From NCBI RefSeq assembly GCF_013359695.1, contig NZ_JABFMU010000021.1, positions 20,450 through 84,449 of the forward strand: a stretch of 64,000 nt of DNA. The letters are read 5' to 3'. This document shows, one piece after another, positions 45,622 to 54,711 of the stretch. Origin of the DNA: Pseudomonas sp. C2B4. GTDB lineage: Bacteria > Pseudomonadota > Gammaproteobacteria > Pseudomonadales > Pseudomonadaceae. How positions within the stretch are numbered: position 1 is the first letter of the stretch; the number at the start of each line of letters is the position of its first letter. The notes beneath the pieces were generated by a model that searched no databases, had not been told where the DNA came from, and saw nothing but the letters and a program-made list of their open reading frames with translations. A program made the position numbers and the translations under genes.

Positions 45622-46170
45622 ATGGCAGAAAGTACTCAGCACAAGCTCGACCGGGTCCGCCCGCCCAGAGTGCAAATCACTTACGACGTAGAAATCGGCG
45701 ACGCCATCGAAAAGAAGGAATTGCCACTGGTGGTCGGCATTCTCGCAGACCTTTCCGGCAAACCCCTTGAGCCCCTGCCCAAACTGAGTGAACGGCGCTT
45801 CACCGAAATCGACCGCGACAACTTCAACGAAGTGCTCGCCTCGATCACCCCGCGCGCCACCTTGCAGGTCAACAACACCCTCAGCGGCGACGACAGCAAG
45901 CTCAACATCGAGCTGAACTTCAAACACATCGACGACTTCGACCCGGTCAAGGTGGTCGAGCAAGTGACCCCATTGCGGCGTCTGTTCGAAGCCCGTCAAC
46001 GCCTGCGCGACCTGTTGACCAAACTCGACGGCAACGACGATCTGGACAAGCTGTTGCGCGACGTCATCGCCAACACCGAGGGCCTGCAGGAAATCAAATC
46101 GGCCCGTCCGGACACCGCCGCGCCCGCTGGCGACACCGACGCCGAAACCCCGGCCGAACCGCAAGCCTGA
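45622..46170 (+). CDS. tssB: Type VI secretion sheath protein TssB (VipA)
   Basis: 182 residues. The conserved start is ESTQHKLDRVRPPRVQITYD, and LPLVVGILADLSGKPLEPLP and RFTEIDRDNFNEVLASITPR follow. It forms the contractile sheath with TssC. The ATG at 45622 is the one directly before the conserved part. A low-complexity Asp/Glu/Pro tail (TAAPAGDTDAETPAEPQA) closes it. Confidence 0.96.
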   Translation: MAESTQHKLDRVRPPRVQITYDVEIGDAIEKKELPLVVGILADLSGKPLEPLPKLSERRFTEIDRDNFNEVLASITPRATLQVNNTLSGDDSKLNIELNFKHIDDFDPVKVVEQVTPLRRLFEARQRLRDLLTKLDGNDDLDKLLRDVIANTEGLQEIKSARPDTAAPAGDTDAETPAEPQA

Positions 46171-46198
46171 TCACTCACGCCTCCAGGGAGACTCCGTC

Positions 46199-47680
46199 AT
46201 GCCCGCCTCCGCCTCAAGCCAAGCCAGCGACAGTACGACCCAGACCTTATCCCTGCTCGACCGCATCATCGCCGAGGGCCGCATGGCCCATGACGACAGT
46301 CAGCAGGATTACGCCCGCGACATGCTCGCGGAGTTCGCCACCCAGGTGCTCGACGAAGGCATGGCCATCGACAAGGACACTGTGGCGATGATCAACGACC
46401 GCATCAGCCAGATCGACGAGCTGATCAGCGCCCAGCTCAATGAAGTGCTGCATCACCCGGACCTGCAAAAACTCGAGGCGTCCTGGCGCGGCCTGCACAT
46501 GCTGGTGCAGAACACCGAAACCAGCACCCGGCTGAAACTGCGCCTGCTCAACGTCTCCCAGAAAGAGCTGCAGAACGACCTGGAAAAAGCCGTCGAATTC
46601 GACCAGAGCGCGTTATTCAAGAAGATCTACGAAGAGGAATACGGCACCTTCGGCGGCCACCCGTTCAGCCTGCTGGTGGGGGACTACACCTTCGGCCGGC
46701 ATCCGCAGGACATCGGCCTGCTGGAAAAGCTGTCGAACGTCGCCGCCGCGGCCCATGCCCCGTTCATTGCCGCCGCCAGTCCACGGCTGTTCGACATGAA
46801 CAGCTTCACCGAACTGGCCGTGCCCCGTGATCTGTCGAAAGTCTTCGAAAGCCAGGAACTGATCAAGTGGCGCTCCTTCCGCGAAAGCGAAGATTCGCGC
46901 TACGTGTCGCTGGTGTTGCCGCACTTCTTGCTGCGCCTGCCCTATGGCCCGGAAACCTTACCGGTCGAAGGCATGAACTACGTCGAAGACGTGAACGGCA
47001 CTGATCACAGTAAATACCTGTGGGGCAATGCGGCGTGGGCCCTGTCGCAACGGATCACCGAAGCCTTTGCCAAATACGGGTGGTGCGCGGCGATTCGCGG
47101 CGCCGAGGGCGGGGGCGCTGTGGAAGGCTTGCCGGCGCATACCTTCCGCACCAGTTCGGGCGACCTGTCGCTCAAGTGCCCGACCGAAGTGGCCATCACC
47201 GACCGTCGGGAAAAAGAGCTCAACGACCTCGGTTTCATCGCCCTGTGCCACAAGAAAAACAGCGACATCGCGGTGTTCTTCGGCGGCCAGACCACCAACA
47301 AATCCAAGGTCTACAACACCAACGAAGCCAATGCCAACGCGCGCATCTCGGCGATGTTGCCCTACGTGCTCGCCGCGTCGCGCTTCGCTCATTACCTGAA
47401 GGTGATCATGCGCGACAAGGTCGGCAGTTTCATGACCCGCGACAACGTCCAGACCTACCTCAACAACTGGATCGCCGACTACGTGCTGATCAACGACAAC
47501 GCGCCGCAGGAGATCAAGGCGCAGTACCCGTTGCGAGAGGCCCGGGTGGACGTCACCGAAGTCGCCGGCAAGCCGGGCGCCTATCGGGCCACGGTGTTCC
47601 TGCGGCCGCACTTTCAGCTGGAGGAGCTGACCGCATCGATCCGACTGGTCGCCACCCTGCCGCCACCGGTCGCGGCCTGA
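46199..47680 (+). CDS. tssC: Type VI secretion sheath protein TssC (VipB)
   Basis: 493 residues. Hallmarks are LEASWRGLHMLVQNTETS, EYGTFGGHPFSLLVGDYTF, FIALCHKKNSDIAVFFGG and HYLKVIMRDKVGSFMTRD. Large subunit of the sheath; residues near the C-terminus (RATVFLRPHFQLEELTASI) form the tail. It follows tssB by 28 bp. Confidence 0.97.
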   Translation: MPASASSQASDSTTQTLSLLDRIIAEGRMAHDDSQQDYARDMLAEFATQVLDEGMAIDKDTVAMINDRISQIDELISAQLNEVLHHPDLQKLEASWRGLHMLVQNTETSTRLKLRLLNVSQKELQNDLEKAVEFDQSALFKKIYEEEYGTFGGHPFSLLVGDYTFGRHPQDIGLLEKLSNVAAAAHAPFIAAASPRLFDMNSFTELAVPRDLSKVFESQELIKWRSFRESEDSRYVSLVLPHFLLRLPYGPETLPVEGMNYVEDVNGTDHSKYLWGNAAWALSQRITEAFAKYGWCAAIRGAEGGGAVEGLPAHTFRTSSGDLSLKCPTEVAITDRREKELNDLGFIALCHKKNSDIAVFFGGQTTNKSKVYNTNEANANARISAMLPYVLAASRFAHYLKVIMRDKVGSFMTRDNVQTYLNNWIADYVLINDNAPQEIKAQYPLREARVDVTEVAGKPGAYRATVFLRPHFQLEELTASIRLVATLPPPVAA

Positions 47681-47690
47681 CCCACCCTGC

Positions 47691-47714
47691 CCCCGCCGGA
47701 TTTTTCCGGCGGGG
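47691..47714 (+). other. Strong hairpin between tssC and hcp
   Basis: Stem CCCCGCCGG/CCGGCGGGG with a loop of about six bases (ATTTTT). It has no T-tract, so it is more likely an mRNA-stabilising or processing hairpin upstream of hcp than a full terminator. Confidence 0.7.
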
Positions 47715-47757
47715 TTCCCCGCTTATCTGACGCGATAACCTTCTGGAGTTACATGCG

Positions 47758-48255
47758 ATGGATGCAATCATTCTCGACCTCGGCGGCGACATCAAAGGCG
47801 ACAGCCTGCTCGAGGGCTACACGGACAAGATCGAAGTCATGTCCTACAGCCATAACGTGGCGATGCAAGTGACCAATGACGTGAGCAACTCGGAGCGCAC
47901 CTCCGGCAAACCCCACATCGGCGAGTTCACCCTGACCAAATTTGTCGACAGCTCGACCCCCTCTCTCAACGAGTACTGCTGCGCCGGCAAACCGATCCCG
48001 GAAGCCAAGGTCATCGTCGGGCGCAACGCCGCCGAAGGCGACGGCAAGCTGATGCCGTTCATCATCTACACCCTGACCAACGTGGTGCTGTCCAACGTCA
48101 GCGTCAGTGGCGGCACCGGCGGCAAACCGGTGGAAACCCTGTCGCTCAACTTCACCAAAATCAAATGGGAGCTGACGGCGCAGAAAGACGACGGCACCAA
48201 GGAAGGCACGGCCGCCTCGACCTGGGACATGGCCGCCAACAAGCTGGCCAAGTAA
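47758..48255 (+). CDS. hcp: Type VI secretion tube protein Hcp (TssD)
   Basis: 165 residues. It starts MDAIILDLGGDIKGDSLLEG and has YTDKIEVMSYSHNVAMQVTN, GEFTLTKFVDSSTPSLNEYC and KIKWELTAQKDDGTKEG, the Hcp fold of H2/H3-type systems. It forms the inner tube and is itself secreted. GGAG about ten bases upstream. Preceded by a stable hairpin, which may help explain the high expression usual for hcp. Confidence 0.97.
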   Translation: MDAIILDLGGDIKGDSLLEGYTDKIEVMSYSHNVAMQVTNDVSNSERTSGKPHIGEFTLTKFVDSSTPSLNEYCCAGKPIPEAKVIVGRNAAEGDGKLMPFIIYTLTNVVLSNVSVSGGTGGKPVETLSLNFTKIKWELTAQKDDGTKEGTAASTWDMAANKLAK

Positions 48256-48270
48256 GCGGACGCGGCGGCC

Positions 48271-48714
48271 ATGGCCGGCACTGGCATTCTCCCACCACTG
48301 TTCGAGCGCCTGGCCTCAAGCGAGACGGATACCGCGCAGGTGTTCGATCGCCAGGACCTGCTCGACTCGGTGCACACGGAGTTGCTACGCCTGTTCAACA
48401 CCCGCCGCGGTCCCCGGGCGCTGACCACCCCGCCGAGCATTCTCGACTACGGCATCGCTGACTGGACCGCCCTGCAACAGCAGCGCAGCGATGACCGTCG
48501 TCAGTTGGCGCGGGAGGTCCGTGCCGCCATCGAGCATTTCGAACCGCGCCTGCTGTTGGCCGAGGTTCAGATCAATCCACTGCCGGGGCAACCTCAGCAA
48601 CTGAGCATTCGCCTGCTCGGTCAATTGCGCAGCGGCCGACAACACTGGCCGGTGGCGTTTGTCATCGCACAGGCCGGTGAGAGTCTGGAGGTGCGCCATG
48701 AGCGACTCGATTGA
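48271..48714 (+). CDS. tssE: Type VI secretion baseplate protein TssE (gp25-like)
   Basis: 147 residues, W/gp25-like lysozyme fold. LLRLFNTRRGPRALTTPPSI then LDYGIADWTALQ, and EHFEPRLLLAEVQINP are the family pattern. It overlaps the tssF start by 17 bases. Confidence 0.93.
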   Translation: MAGTGILPPLFERLASSETDTAQVFDRQDLLDSVHTELLRLFNTRRGPRALTTPPSILDYGIADWTALQQQRSDDRRQLAREVRAAIEHFEPRLLLAEVQINPLPGQPQQLSIRLLGQLRSGRQHWPVAFVIAQAGESLEVRHERLD

Positions 48715-50491
48715 CCCGCAACTGCTCGACTACTACCAGCGCGAACTGACCTGGCTGCGGCGCGCCGGGAGTCAATTCGCCGAACGCTACCCCAAGGTCG
48801 CCCGGCGCCTGGAACTGTCCCCGGACGAATGCCCCGACCCGCACGTCGAGCGCTTGCTGGAAGGTTTCGCGTTGCTGGCGGCACGCTTGCAGCGCCGGCT
48901 CGATGACGACTACGCGGAATTCAGCGACGCGTTGCTGGAACAGCTTTATCCGCTGGCCATGCGCCCCTTGCCGTCCTGCGCGATCGTGCAGTTCGAGCCC
49001 GATCCTGGCAAAGGCAAACTCGACGGCGGCTACCCCTTGCCCCGGGATACTCCGCTGTTCGTCACCACCAGCAAAGGCGAAAGCATCCACTTTCGCACCA
49101 GCGCGGCGGTGCGCTTGTGGCCGATAGAGGTCACCGAAGCCTTGTTGCTCGGCAGCGACGAGGCCCAGGCGCTGACCGGTGTGAGTGAGGCCCGCTCCGC
49201 CCTGCGCCTGAGCCTGCGTTGCCTGGGGGAAACCCGCTGGGATGAACTGGCGATCGACCGGTTGCGGGTGCATCTGGCCGCATCGCCGGTGACCAACGCC
49301 TGCCTGTATGACCTGCTCGGCGCCCACGCGATCAACGTCCTCGCCGGAGCGCCGGGCAGTGTGCCGGTAGCGCTCAGCGGTTTGCCGGACATCGTCGGTT
49401 TCGCCAGTGATGAAGTGCTGCTGCCCGATGAAGACGGTGTCCACCCCGGCATGCGTCTGCTGGCCGAATATTTTGCCTTCCCGGAGAAATTCAACTTCTT
49501 CGATTTACCGCTGGCCGGTGCGGCCAGCGCCGATCCGACCCTGTTGCTGTACATCGTCTTCGACCGCGCCCCGGCCAGCCGCCTGCCCCTTCAAGCCAGC
49601 GACATTGCCCTGGGCTGCGCGCCGGTCATCAACCTTTTTCCGCGCACATCGGAGCCGTTGCGTCCGGACGGCACCCGCAGTGAATACCGACTGGTCGCTG
49701 ACAGCCATCGGGAAAACAGCGTCGAGATCCACAGCATCCGCACCGTGCGCGCAAGCTCGGCCCAGGGTGTGCAGCGCCTCCCCGCCTATTACGGCCGGCA
49801 GCACAGTGGCGGTGAACAGCAACGCTACTGGCATGCGCGACGGGTCAGCGCGCTGACGCCCAATCGGCTGGGCAGTGACGTGCTGTTGAGTCTGGTGGAC
49901 GCGCGCCTCAATCCCTTGACCGACCTGTTCGACTACAGCCTTACCGCGGAATTGCTCTGCACCAATCGACACCTGGCGCAAAGCCTGCCGGCCGGCACGC
50001 CCCTGGGCTTCGAACGCCCGGGGCCGGTGGCCTGGGCGCGGTTGCGCAATCCGCCCAGCGCCCAGAGCCTGCCGCAACTGGACGGCGAGTCGCGCTGGCG
50101 GCTGGTGTCGCAATTGACCCTCAATCATTTATCGCTGGTCGAAGGGCCGCAGGCCCTGGATGCGCTCAAGGAGATCCTGCAACTGCATAACCTGCGCGAT
50201 GAGGCCGCAGCCTTGCGGCAGATCCAGGGCTTGCTGGGCCTGGAGTGCGAGCGCGTGATCGCGCACATCGGCGAAGATGCCTGGCGTGGTTGGCGCAATG
50301 GCCTGGAAGTGCGTCTGCAACTCGACCCGCAGCATTTCGTCGGCAGCAGCGCCGTGTTGTTTTCGGCGGTACTGGCGCAGTTCTTTTCCCTGTATGCCAC
50401 GGCTAACCGCTTCGTGCGTACGGTACTGGTGCAGTCCGACAAGGAGGTCAAGGCATGGCAACCCCAAGCCGGCATGCCCCTGTCCCTCTGA
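48698..50491 (+). CDS. tssF: Type VI secretion baseplate protein TssF
   Basis: 597 residues. The N-terminus is the TssF pattern: IDPQLLDYYQRELTWLRRAG, AERYPKVARRLELSPDECPD and PHVERLLEGFALLAARLQRR. It forms the baseplate wedge with TssG. I took ATG 48698 (SD GGAG upstream) rather than a start 13 codons earlier, which is out of the family length. Confidence 0.96.
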   Translation: MSDSIDPQLLDYYQRELTWLRRAGSQFAERYPKVARRLELSPDECPDPHVERLLEGFALLAARLQRRLDDDYAEFSDALLEQLYPLAMRPLPSCAIVQFEPDPGKGKLDGGYPLPRDTPLFVTTSKGESIHFRTSAAVRLWPIEVTEALLLGSDEAQALTGVSEARSALRLSLRCLGETRWDELAIDRLRVHLAASPVTNACLYDLLGAHAINVLAGAPGSVPVALSGLPDIVGFASDEVLLPDEDGVHPGMRLLAEYFAFPEKFNFFDLPLAGAASADPTLLLYIVFDRAPASRLPLQASDIALGCAPVINLFPRTSEPLRPDGTRSEYRLVADSHRENSVEIHSIRTVRASSAQGVQRLPAYYGRQHSGGEQQRYWHARRVSALTPNRLGSDVLLSLVDARLNPLTDLFDYSLTAELLCTNRHLAQSLPAGTPLGFERPGPVAWARLRNPPSAQSLPQLDGESRWRLVSQLTLNHLSLVEGPQALDALKEILQLHNLRDEAAALRQIQGLLGLECERVIAHIGEDAWRGWRNGLEVRLQLDPQHFVGSSAVLFSAVLAQFFSLYATANRFVRTVLVQSDKEVKAWQPQAGMPLSL

Positions 50492-51480
50492 GCCTGAGCC
50501 AACGCTTGCGCCGCGACCCGCAGGCGTTCGAGCTGTTGCAGGCGTTGTTGCTGCTGGAGCGCGAAAGTCCGCAAGCCGACTCCCTGGGCAGCGGCAGCGC
50601 GCCCCAGGCCGAAGCCCTGCGCTTGCGTGGGCCGTTGACGCCGCTGTTCGCCGCCAGTGAGGTCGAAAGCCTGAGCGAAGCACCCGGCGAGCGCCCGGTG
50701 CTCAGCACCCCGATGTTCGGCCTCGGCGGCCCCGACGGCCCCCTGCCCTACGCCTATCAGGAATGGTTGCAGCAGCGGGCCCGGGCCAGGGACCATGCGC
50801 CGGCCGCGTTTCTCGATCTGTTCCAGCATCGGCTGTTGAGCCTGCTGTACAAGGTGATGCGCAAACACCGGATCGCCGTGGGCTTCACCCCGCCGGGCGC
50901 CTCACCCGTCCACGCGCAACTGCGGGCGCTGACGGGCTTGTTGCCCAAGGCGTTGCGGGAACGTCAGGCCATACCCGACAGCGCCGTGCTGGCGTGCAGC
51001 GCCTTGTTCGCCGATGGCCGCCGTTCACTGGCCGGCTTCGCCGCCATCGTGCGCGAACAGTTTGAAATGCCGGTGCAACTCAGTGCTTATGAAGGGGCCT
51101 GGCGCGAGATTCCGCCGGCCAGCCGCAGCCGCCTGCAACCCGGAGGCCGCAATCTGCAACTGGGGCGCAGCGCCGTCGCCGGCACGCGGGTGTGGGATGA
51201 ACACGCCGGGATTCGCCTCACCCTCGGCCCCTTGAGCTCGGCACAAGCGGCAGGCTTTCTTCCGGACGGCGAAGCACACCCGGCCCTGGCCAGCCTCGGC
51301 GCCCTGTATTTCGGCCCGGACCTGGACATAACCCTGGTGCTGCTGGTGCGTGGGGCCGGGCCGCTGATACTCGGCCGCGACACGGCGCCGGTGCTCAGCT
51401 GGAACGGCGGTTTGCAACGCCAGACCAGCCTCGCCGTGCAGCGGATCGAAACCCGCCTTCGTCAGCCGGAGATCACCTGA
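50455..51480 (+). CDS. tssG: Type VI secretion baseplate protein TssG
   Basis: 341 residues. Markers: LSQRLRRDPQAFELLQALLL, FGLGGPDGPLPYAYQEWLQQ and FLDLFQHRLLSLLYKVMRKH. AAGGAGG before the ATG; it overlaps tssF by 37 bases. Second wedge subunit. Confidence 0.95.
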   Translation: MATPSRHAPVPLSLSQRLRRDPQAFELLQALLLLERESPQADSLGSGSAPQAEALRLRGPLTPLFAASEVESLSEAPGERPVLSTPMFGLGGPDGPLPYAYQEWLQQRARARDHAPAAFLDLFQHRLLSLLYKVMRKHRIAVGFTPPGASPVHAQLRALTGLLPKALRERQAIPDSAVLACSALFADGRRSLAGFAAIVREQFEMPVQLSAYEGAWREIPPASRSRLQPGGRNLQLGRSAVAGTRVWDEHAGIRLTLGPLSSAQAAGFLPDGEAHPALASLGALYFGPDLDITLVLLVRGAGPLILGRDTAPVLSWNGGLQRQTSLAVQRIETRLRQPEIT

Positions 51481-51482
51481 AC

Positions 51483-54026
51483 ATGGAACTGGCCAGCCTG
51501 ATCGGACGCCTCAACCCGGACAACCGCCGTGCCCTGGAACGGGCCGCGCAACGCTGCCTGCAACGGGGCCATCATTTCGTTGAAATCGAACACCTGCTGC
51601 TGGAGTTGCTGGATATCGAGGGCGGTGACTTTGCCTTCCTGCTGCCGCGCTTCGGTCTGGAGCGCGATGCCCTGAGCGCTGAAATCAACAAGGCGCTGGA
51701 CTTGTTCAAGGCGGGCAGCACCCGCACGCCGGCGATCTCGACGCACACCCTCGGCCTGCTGGAGGACGCCGTGGTCCAGGCCAGCGTGCTGGGACTGGAG
51801 AGTATTCGCTCCGGCCTGTTGCTGCTGGCGCTGATCGACCGCGACGAACGCCGCAGCCTGCTGCTCAACAGTGCTTCATCGCTGCTGCGCATTCCCCGTG
51901 AAGCCCTGCGCGCCAACCTGTTGGAGTGGACGGAAAAATCCCGTGAACATGTCGGCGGTGTACGCGCTGTCGCCAAGAAGAGTGCACAACCCAAGCAGGA
52001 CTCGGTGCTCGATCAGTACACCCAGGACCTGACCGCCGACGCCCACGCCGGGCGCATCGACCCGATCGTCGGGCGCGATGGCGAGATTCGCCAGTGCATC
52101 GACATCCTGCTGCGGCGCCGACAGAACAATCCGATCCTGGTCGGCGCCCCGGGCGTGGGCAAGACCGCCGTGGTCGAAGGCTTGGCCCTGCGCATCGCCG
52201 CCGGTGATGTGCCGCCCTCATTGCAAGAAGTCAGCCTGCGGGTACTGGACCTGGGCCTGTTGCAGGCCGGTGCCGGGGTCAAGGGCGAGTTCGAACAGCG
52301 GCTCAAGGGGGTGATCGATGCGGTTCGCAGCGCTGAAAAACCGATCATTCTGTTTATCGACGAAGCCCACACCCTGATTGGCGCCGGAGGTGCCGAAGGT
52401 GGCAGCGACGCGGCGAACCTGCTCAAACCGGCGCTGGCCCGAGGCGAATTACGCACCCTCGCGGCCACCACCTGGCTGGAGTACAAGAAATACTTCGAAA
52501 AAGACCCGGCCCTCGCCCGGCGTTTCCAGCTGGTGCAGGTCGAGGAGCCGGACGAAGCCACCGCCGTGGAAATGCTTCGCGGCGTTGCTGCGAAACTGGA
52601 AGAGCATCACGGCGTGCAGGTACTGGATGCGGCCATTCACGAAGCTGTGAAGCTGTCGCACCGCTACATCTCCGGGCGCCAGTTGCCGGACAAGGCCATC
52701 AGCGTGCTCGACACCGCGTGCGCCCGGGTCGCCCTCGGCCAGCACGATGTGCCGCCACCGCTGGAAAGTCTGCGTCACCGCCAGCAAAGCCTGAAAGATG
52801 AGGTCGAACGCCTGCGCCGGGAACAGGCCACCGGGCTTGATCATCGCGAACGCATCACCGGGCTCGAAAGCGAATCCCTGAGCAACGAACAGGCCATTCG
52901 CGAGCTGGAAACCCGCTGGAGCGAAGAGCGGGTCGCGGTGCGTGAACTGCTGGACACCCGCCGTGAACTGCTGGCCTTGAGCGAACGCGCCGACAGCGAC
53001 AAACCCGATGAAGCCACCGACACCCGCATCGATCACCTGGCCGCCGAACTGCTGCGCCTGGAAGCCGGGCTCGATGCTATTCGCCAGGACGACCCCTTAG
53101 TGCCGGAACAGGTCGACACCAAAACCGTGGCGGCAGTGATCGCCGGCTGGACCGGCATCCCGGTGGGCAAAATGCTTGCCGACGAAGCCCACGCGGTCCG
53201 TACCGTCGGCCAGCGCATGGGCTTGCGGGTGATGGGCCAGAGCATCGCGCTGAACACCATTGCGCAACGCCTGCAAGCCTACCGCGCCGGGCTCACCGAC
53301 CCGCAGAAACCGGTCGGCGTGTTCCTGCTCGTCGGCCCCACCGGCGTCGGCAAAACCGAAACCGCCTACGCCCTGGCCGATGCCCTGTACGGCGGCGAAC
53401 GCAACCTGATCAGCATCAACCTCTCGGAATACCAGGAAGCCCACACCGTCAGCCAGCTCAAAGGCGCTCCGCCCGGTTACGTCGGCTACGGCAGCGGCGG
53501 TGTCCTGACCGAAGCGGTGCGGCGCAAACCCTATTCCGTGGTGCTGCTGGACGAAATCGAAAAGGCCCACCCGGACGTGCTCGAAGCCTTTTACAACGTG
53601 TTCGATAAAGGTGTGATGGAGGACGGCACCGGCCTGGTGGTGGACTTCAAAAACACCGTGATGCTCGCCACCAGCAACGTGGGCGCCGAGTTGCTGCTCG
53701 ATACACCCGTGGCGCAGCTGGGCACCGACGCCTTCAACGAAGCCCTGCACAAGGTGTTGCTGCAAGCCTTTCGCCCGGCATTTCTGGCGCGCATGACCGT
53801 GGTCGCGTACCGGCCACTGGATGAGGCGACGCTGGAGGGCATTGTGTTGGCGAAACTGGAGAAACTGCGCGGCCGCTACAAAGCCGCGACCGGCAAGCAG
53901 TTTGAATTCGATGCCGGGATTGTGCAGGCCGTGCTGGCCAAATGCAGTGCGGCCGGGGCCAGGGATATCGAGAATGTGTTGATGACGCAGGTGACAGGGA
54001 AGTTGGCGGAGTGGGTGTTGGAGTAA
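51483..54026 (+). CDS. clpV: Type VI secretion ATPase TssH (ClpV)
   Basis: 847 residues of the ClpB/Hsp100 type. The ClpV-specific N-domain binds contracted sheath. Walker A sites are GAPGVGKT near residue 221 and GPTGVGKT near residue 618, with Walker B LFIDEAHTLIGAGG and VVLLDEIEKAHPDVLEAF. A coiled-coil middle region lies at about residues 420-520. It recycles the sheath after contraction. It starts two bases after the tssG stop. The effector-module genes begin 123 bp later. Confidence 0.97.
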   Translation: MELASLIGRLNPDNRRALERAAQRCLQRGHHFVEIEHLLLELLDIEGGDFAFLLPRFGLERDALSAEINKALDLFKAGSTRTPAISTHTLGLLEDAVVQASVLGLESIRSGLLLLALIDRDERRSLLLNSASSLLRIPREALRANLLEWTEKSREHVGGVRAVAKKSAQPKQDSVLDQYTQDLTADAHAGRIDPIVGRDGEIRQCIDILLRRRQNNPILVGAPGVGKTAVVEGLALRIAAGDVPPSLQEVSLRVLDLGLLQAGAGVKGEFEQRLKGVIDAVRSAEKPIILFIDEAHTLIGAGGAEGGSDAANLLKPALARGELRTLAATTWLEYKKYFEKDPALARRFQLVQVEEPDEATAVEMLRGVAAKLEEHHGVQVLDAAIHEAVKLSHRYISGRQLPDKAISVLDTACARVALGQHDVPPPLESLRHRQQSLKDEVERLRREQATGLDHRERITGLESESLSNEQAIRELETRWSEERVAVRELLDTRRELLALSERADSDKPDEATDTRIDHLAAELLRLEAGLDAIRQDDPLVPEQVDTKTVAAVIAGWTGIPVGKMLADEAHAVRTVGQRMGLRVMGQSIALNTIAQRLQAYRAGLTDPQKPVGVFLLVGPTGVGKTETAYALADALYGGERNLISINLSEYQEAHTVSQLKGAPPGYVGYGSGGVLTEAVRRKPYSVVLLDEIEKAHPDVLEAFYNVFDKGVMEDGTGLVVDFKNTVMLATSNVGAELLLDTPVAQLGTDAFNEALHKVLLQAFRPAFLARMTVVAYRPLDEATLEGIVLAKLEKLRGRYKAATGKQFEFDAGIVQAVLAKCSAAGARDIENVLMTQVTGKLAEWVLE

Positions 54027-54149
54027 CGCGTCCAGCAACCGGCGGCCGACAAGGGTGTTCATCCCGAGATTGAATGGGGTAACAAAAACACAACGACGAT
54101 GGGCTCGGTGAAACGCCTGTCCAACAATCCGAAGGAATGGAGATAAGCC

Positions 54150-54701
54150 ATGCCACTTCAACAAACCACGAAAGACCTGCTCGCCAAATACTTTGGAAAC
54201 ATGATGGGTCCGGATGATGCCTCCTACGATGCAGCAGTGGCATTTTCTCGGGTTTTAACAAGCAACGGTGTCAACAGTGAAGGCGTTATCGCTGTTTGCT
54301 TGTCCGCGGGTAACTATTGGTACTTCGCCGTATCCCCCGACCTGCAACGAAACATAAAAACCGTAGCGGGCACTTTTGGCGTTACGAAGTGGATAGAGAA
54401 AGCCGCTGGAATTGCCGTGGCCAAGGCGAATGACACTGTTCGCAAAGGCATTACCGGCTGTACGACTACATCAGATGCCATCAGTGAATATCGCAACCCG
54501 GGATGTGCCGAAAAGAAAATAATTCATCAGATCCATGACAGAGGCGCCACCATCGCGGAGCTATCTCTCGTTGTGCATCCTCTGGGCAAGGATGTCTCAT
54601 CACTGACTTCCTACGAGACCGTCGGCGACCGGTACGGCTCGTACATCACGCCATGCAGCGGCTGCATCGGTGCCGCCGACGCTTATTGCGCACCCGACTG
54701 A
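54150..54701 (+). CDS. Deaminase-fold-like small protein in the T6SS cluster, candidate effector
   Basis: 183 residues, not a known Tss component. I see the signature of the nucleic acid/nucleotide deaminase superfamily: Cys119-Ala-Glu121 in NPGCAEKKIIHQIH, then Pro168-Cys169-x-x-Cys172 in ITPCSGCIGAA. In known deaminases Cys/His, Glu and the PCxxC pair bind zinc and catalyse. A preceding beta hairpin (VIAVCLSAGNYWYFAVS) fits the fold. No signal peptide or membrane segment. The gene is visibly less GC-rich than tssH and vgrG and has its own 123-bp upstream gap, suggesting acquired cargo. It sits immediately upstream of vgrG and two genes before a YwqK-family gene. Cytidine deaminase-type toxin is the leading inference; an inactive or housekeeping member is possible. 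Confidence 0.6.
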   Translation: MPLQQTTKDLLAKYFGNMMGPDDASYDAAVAFSRVLTSNGVNSEGVIAVCLSAGNYWYFAVSPDLQRNIKTVAGTFGVTKWIEKAAGIAVAKANDTVRKGITGCTTTSDAISEYRNPGCAEKKIIHQIHDRGATIAELSLVVHPLGKDVSSLTSYETVGDRYGSYITPCSGCIGAADAYCAPD

Positions 54702-54711
54702 ATCAAAGCCA

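Noticed and set aside
47691..47714. Terminator between tssC and hcp
   Set aside because: The stem is strong but no T-tract follows, and the T6SS genes on either side are on the same strand with hcp needing the operon promoter.
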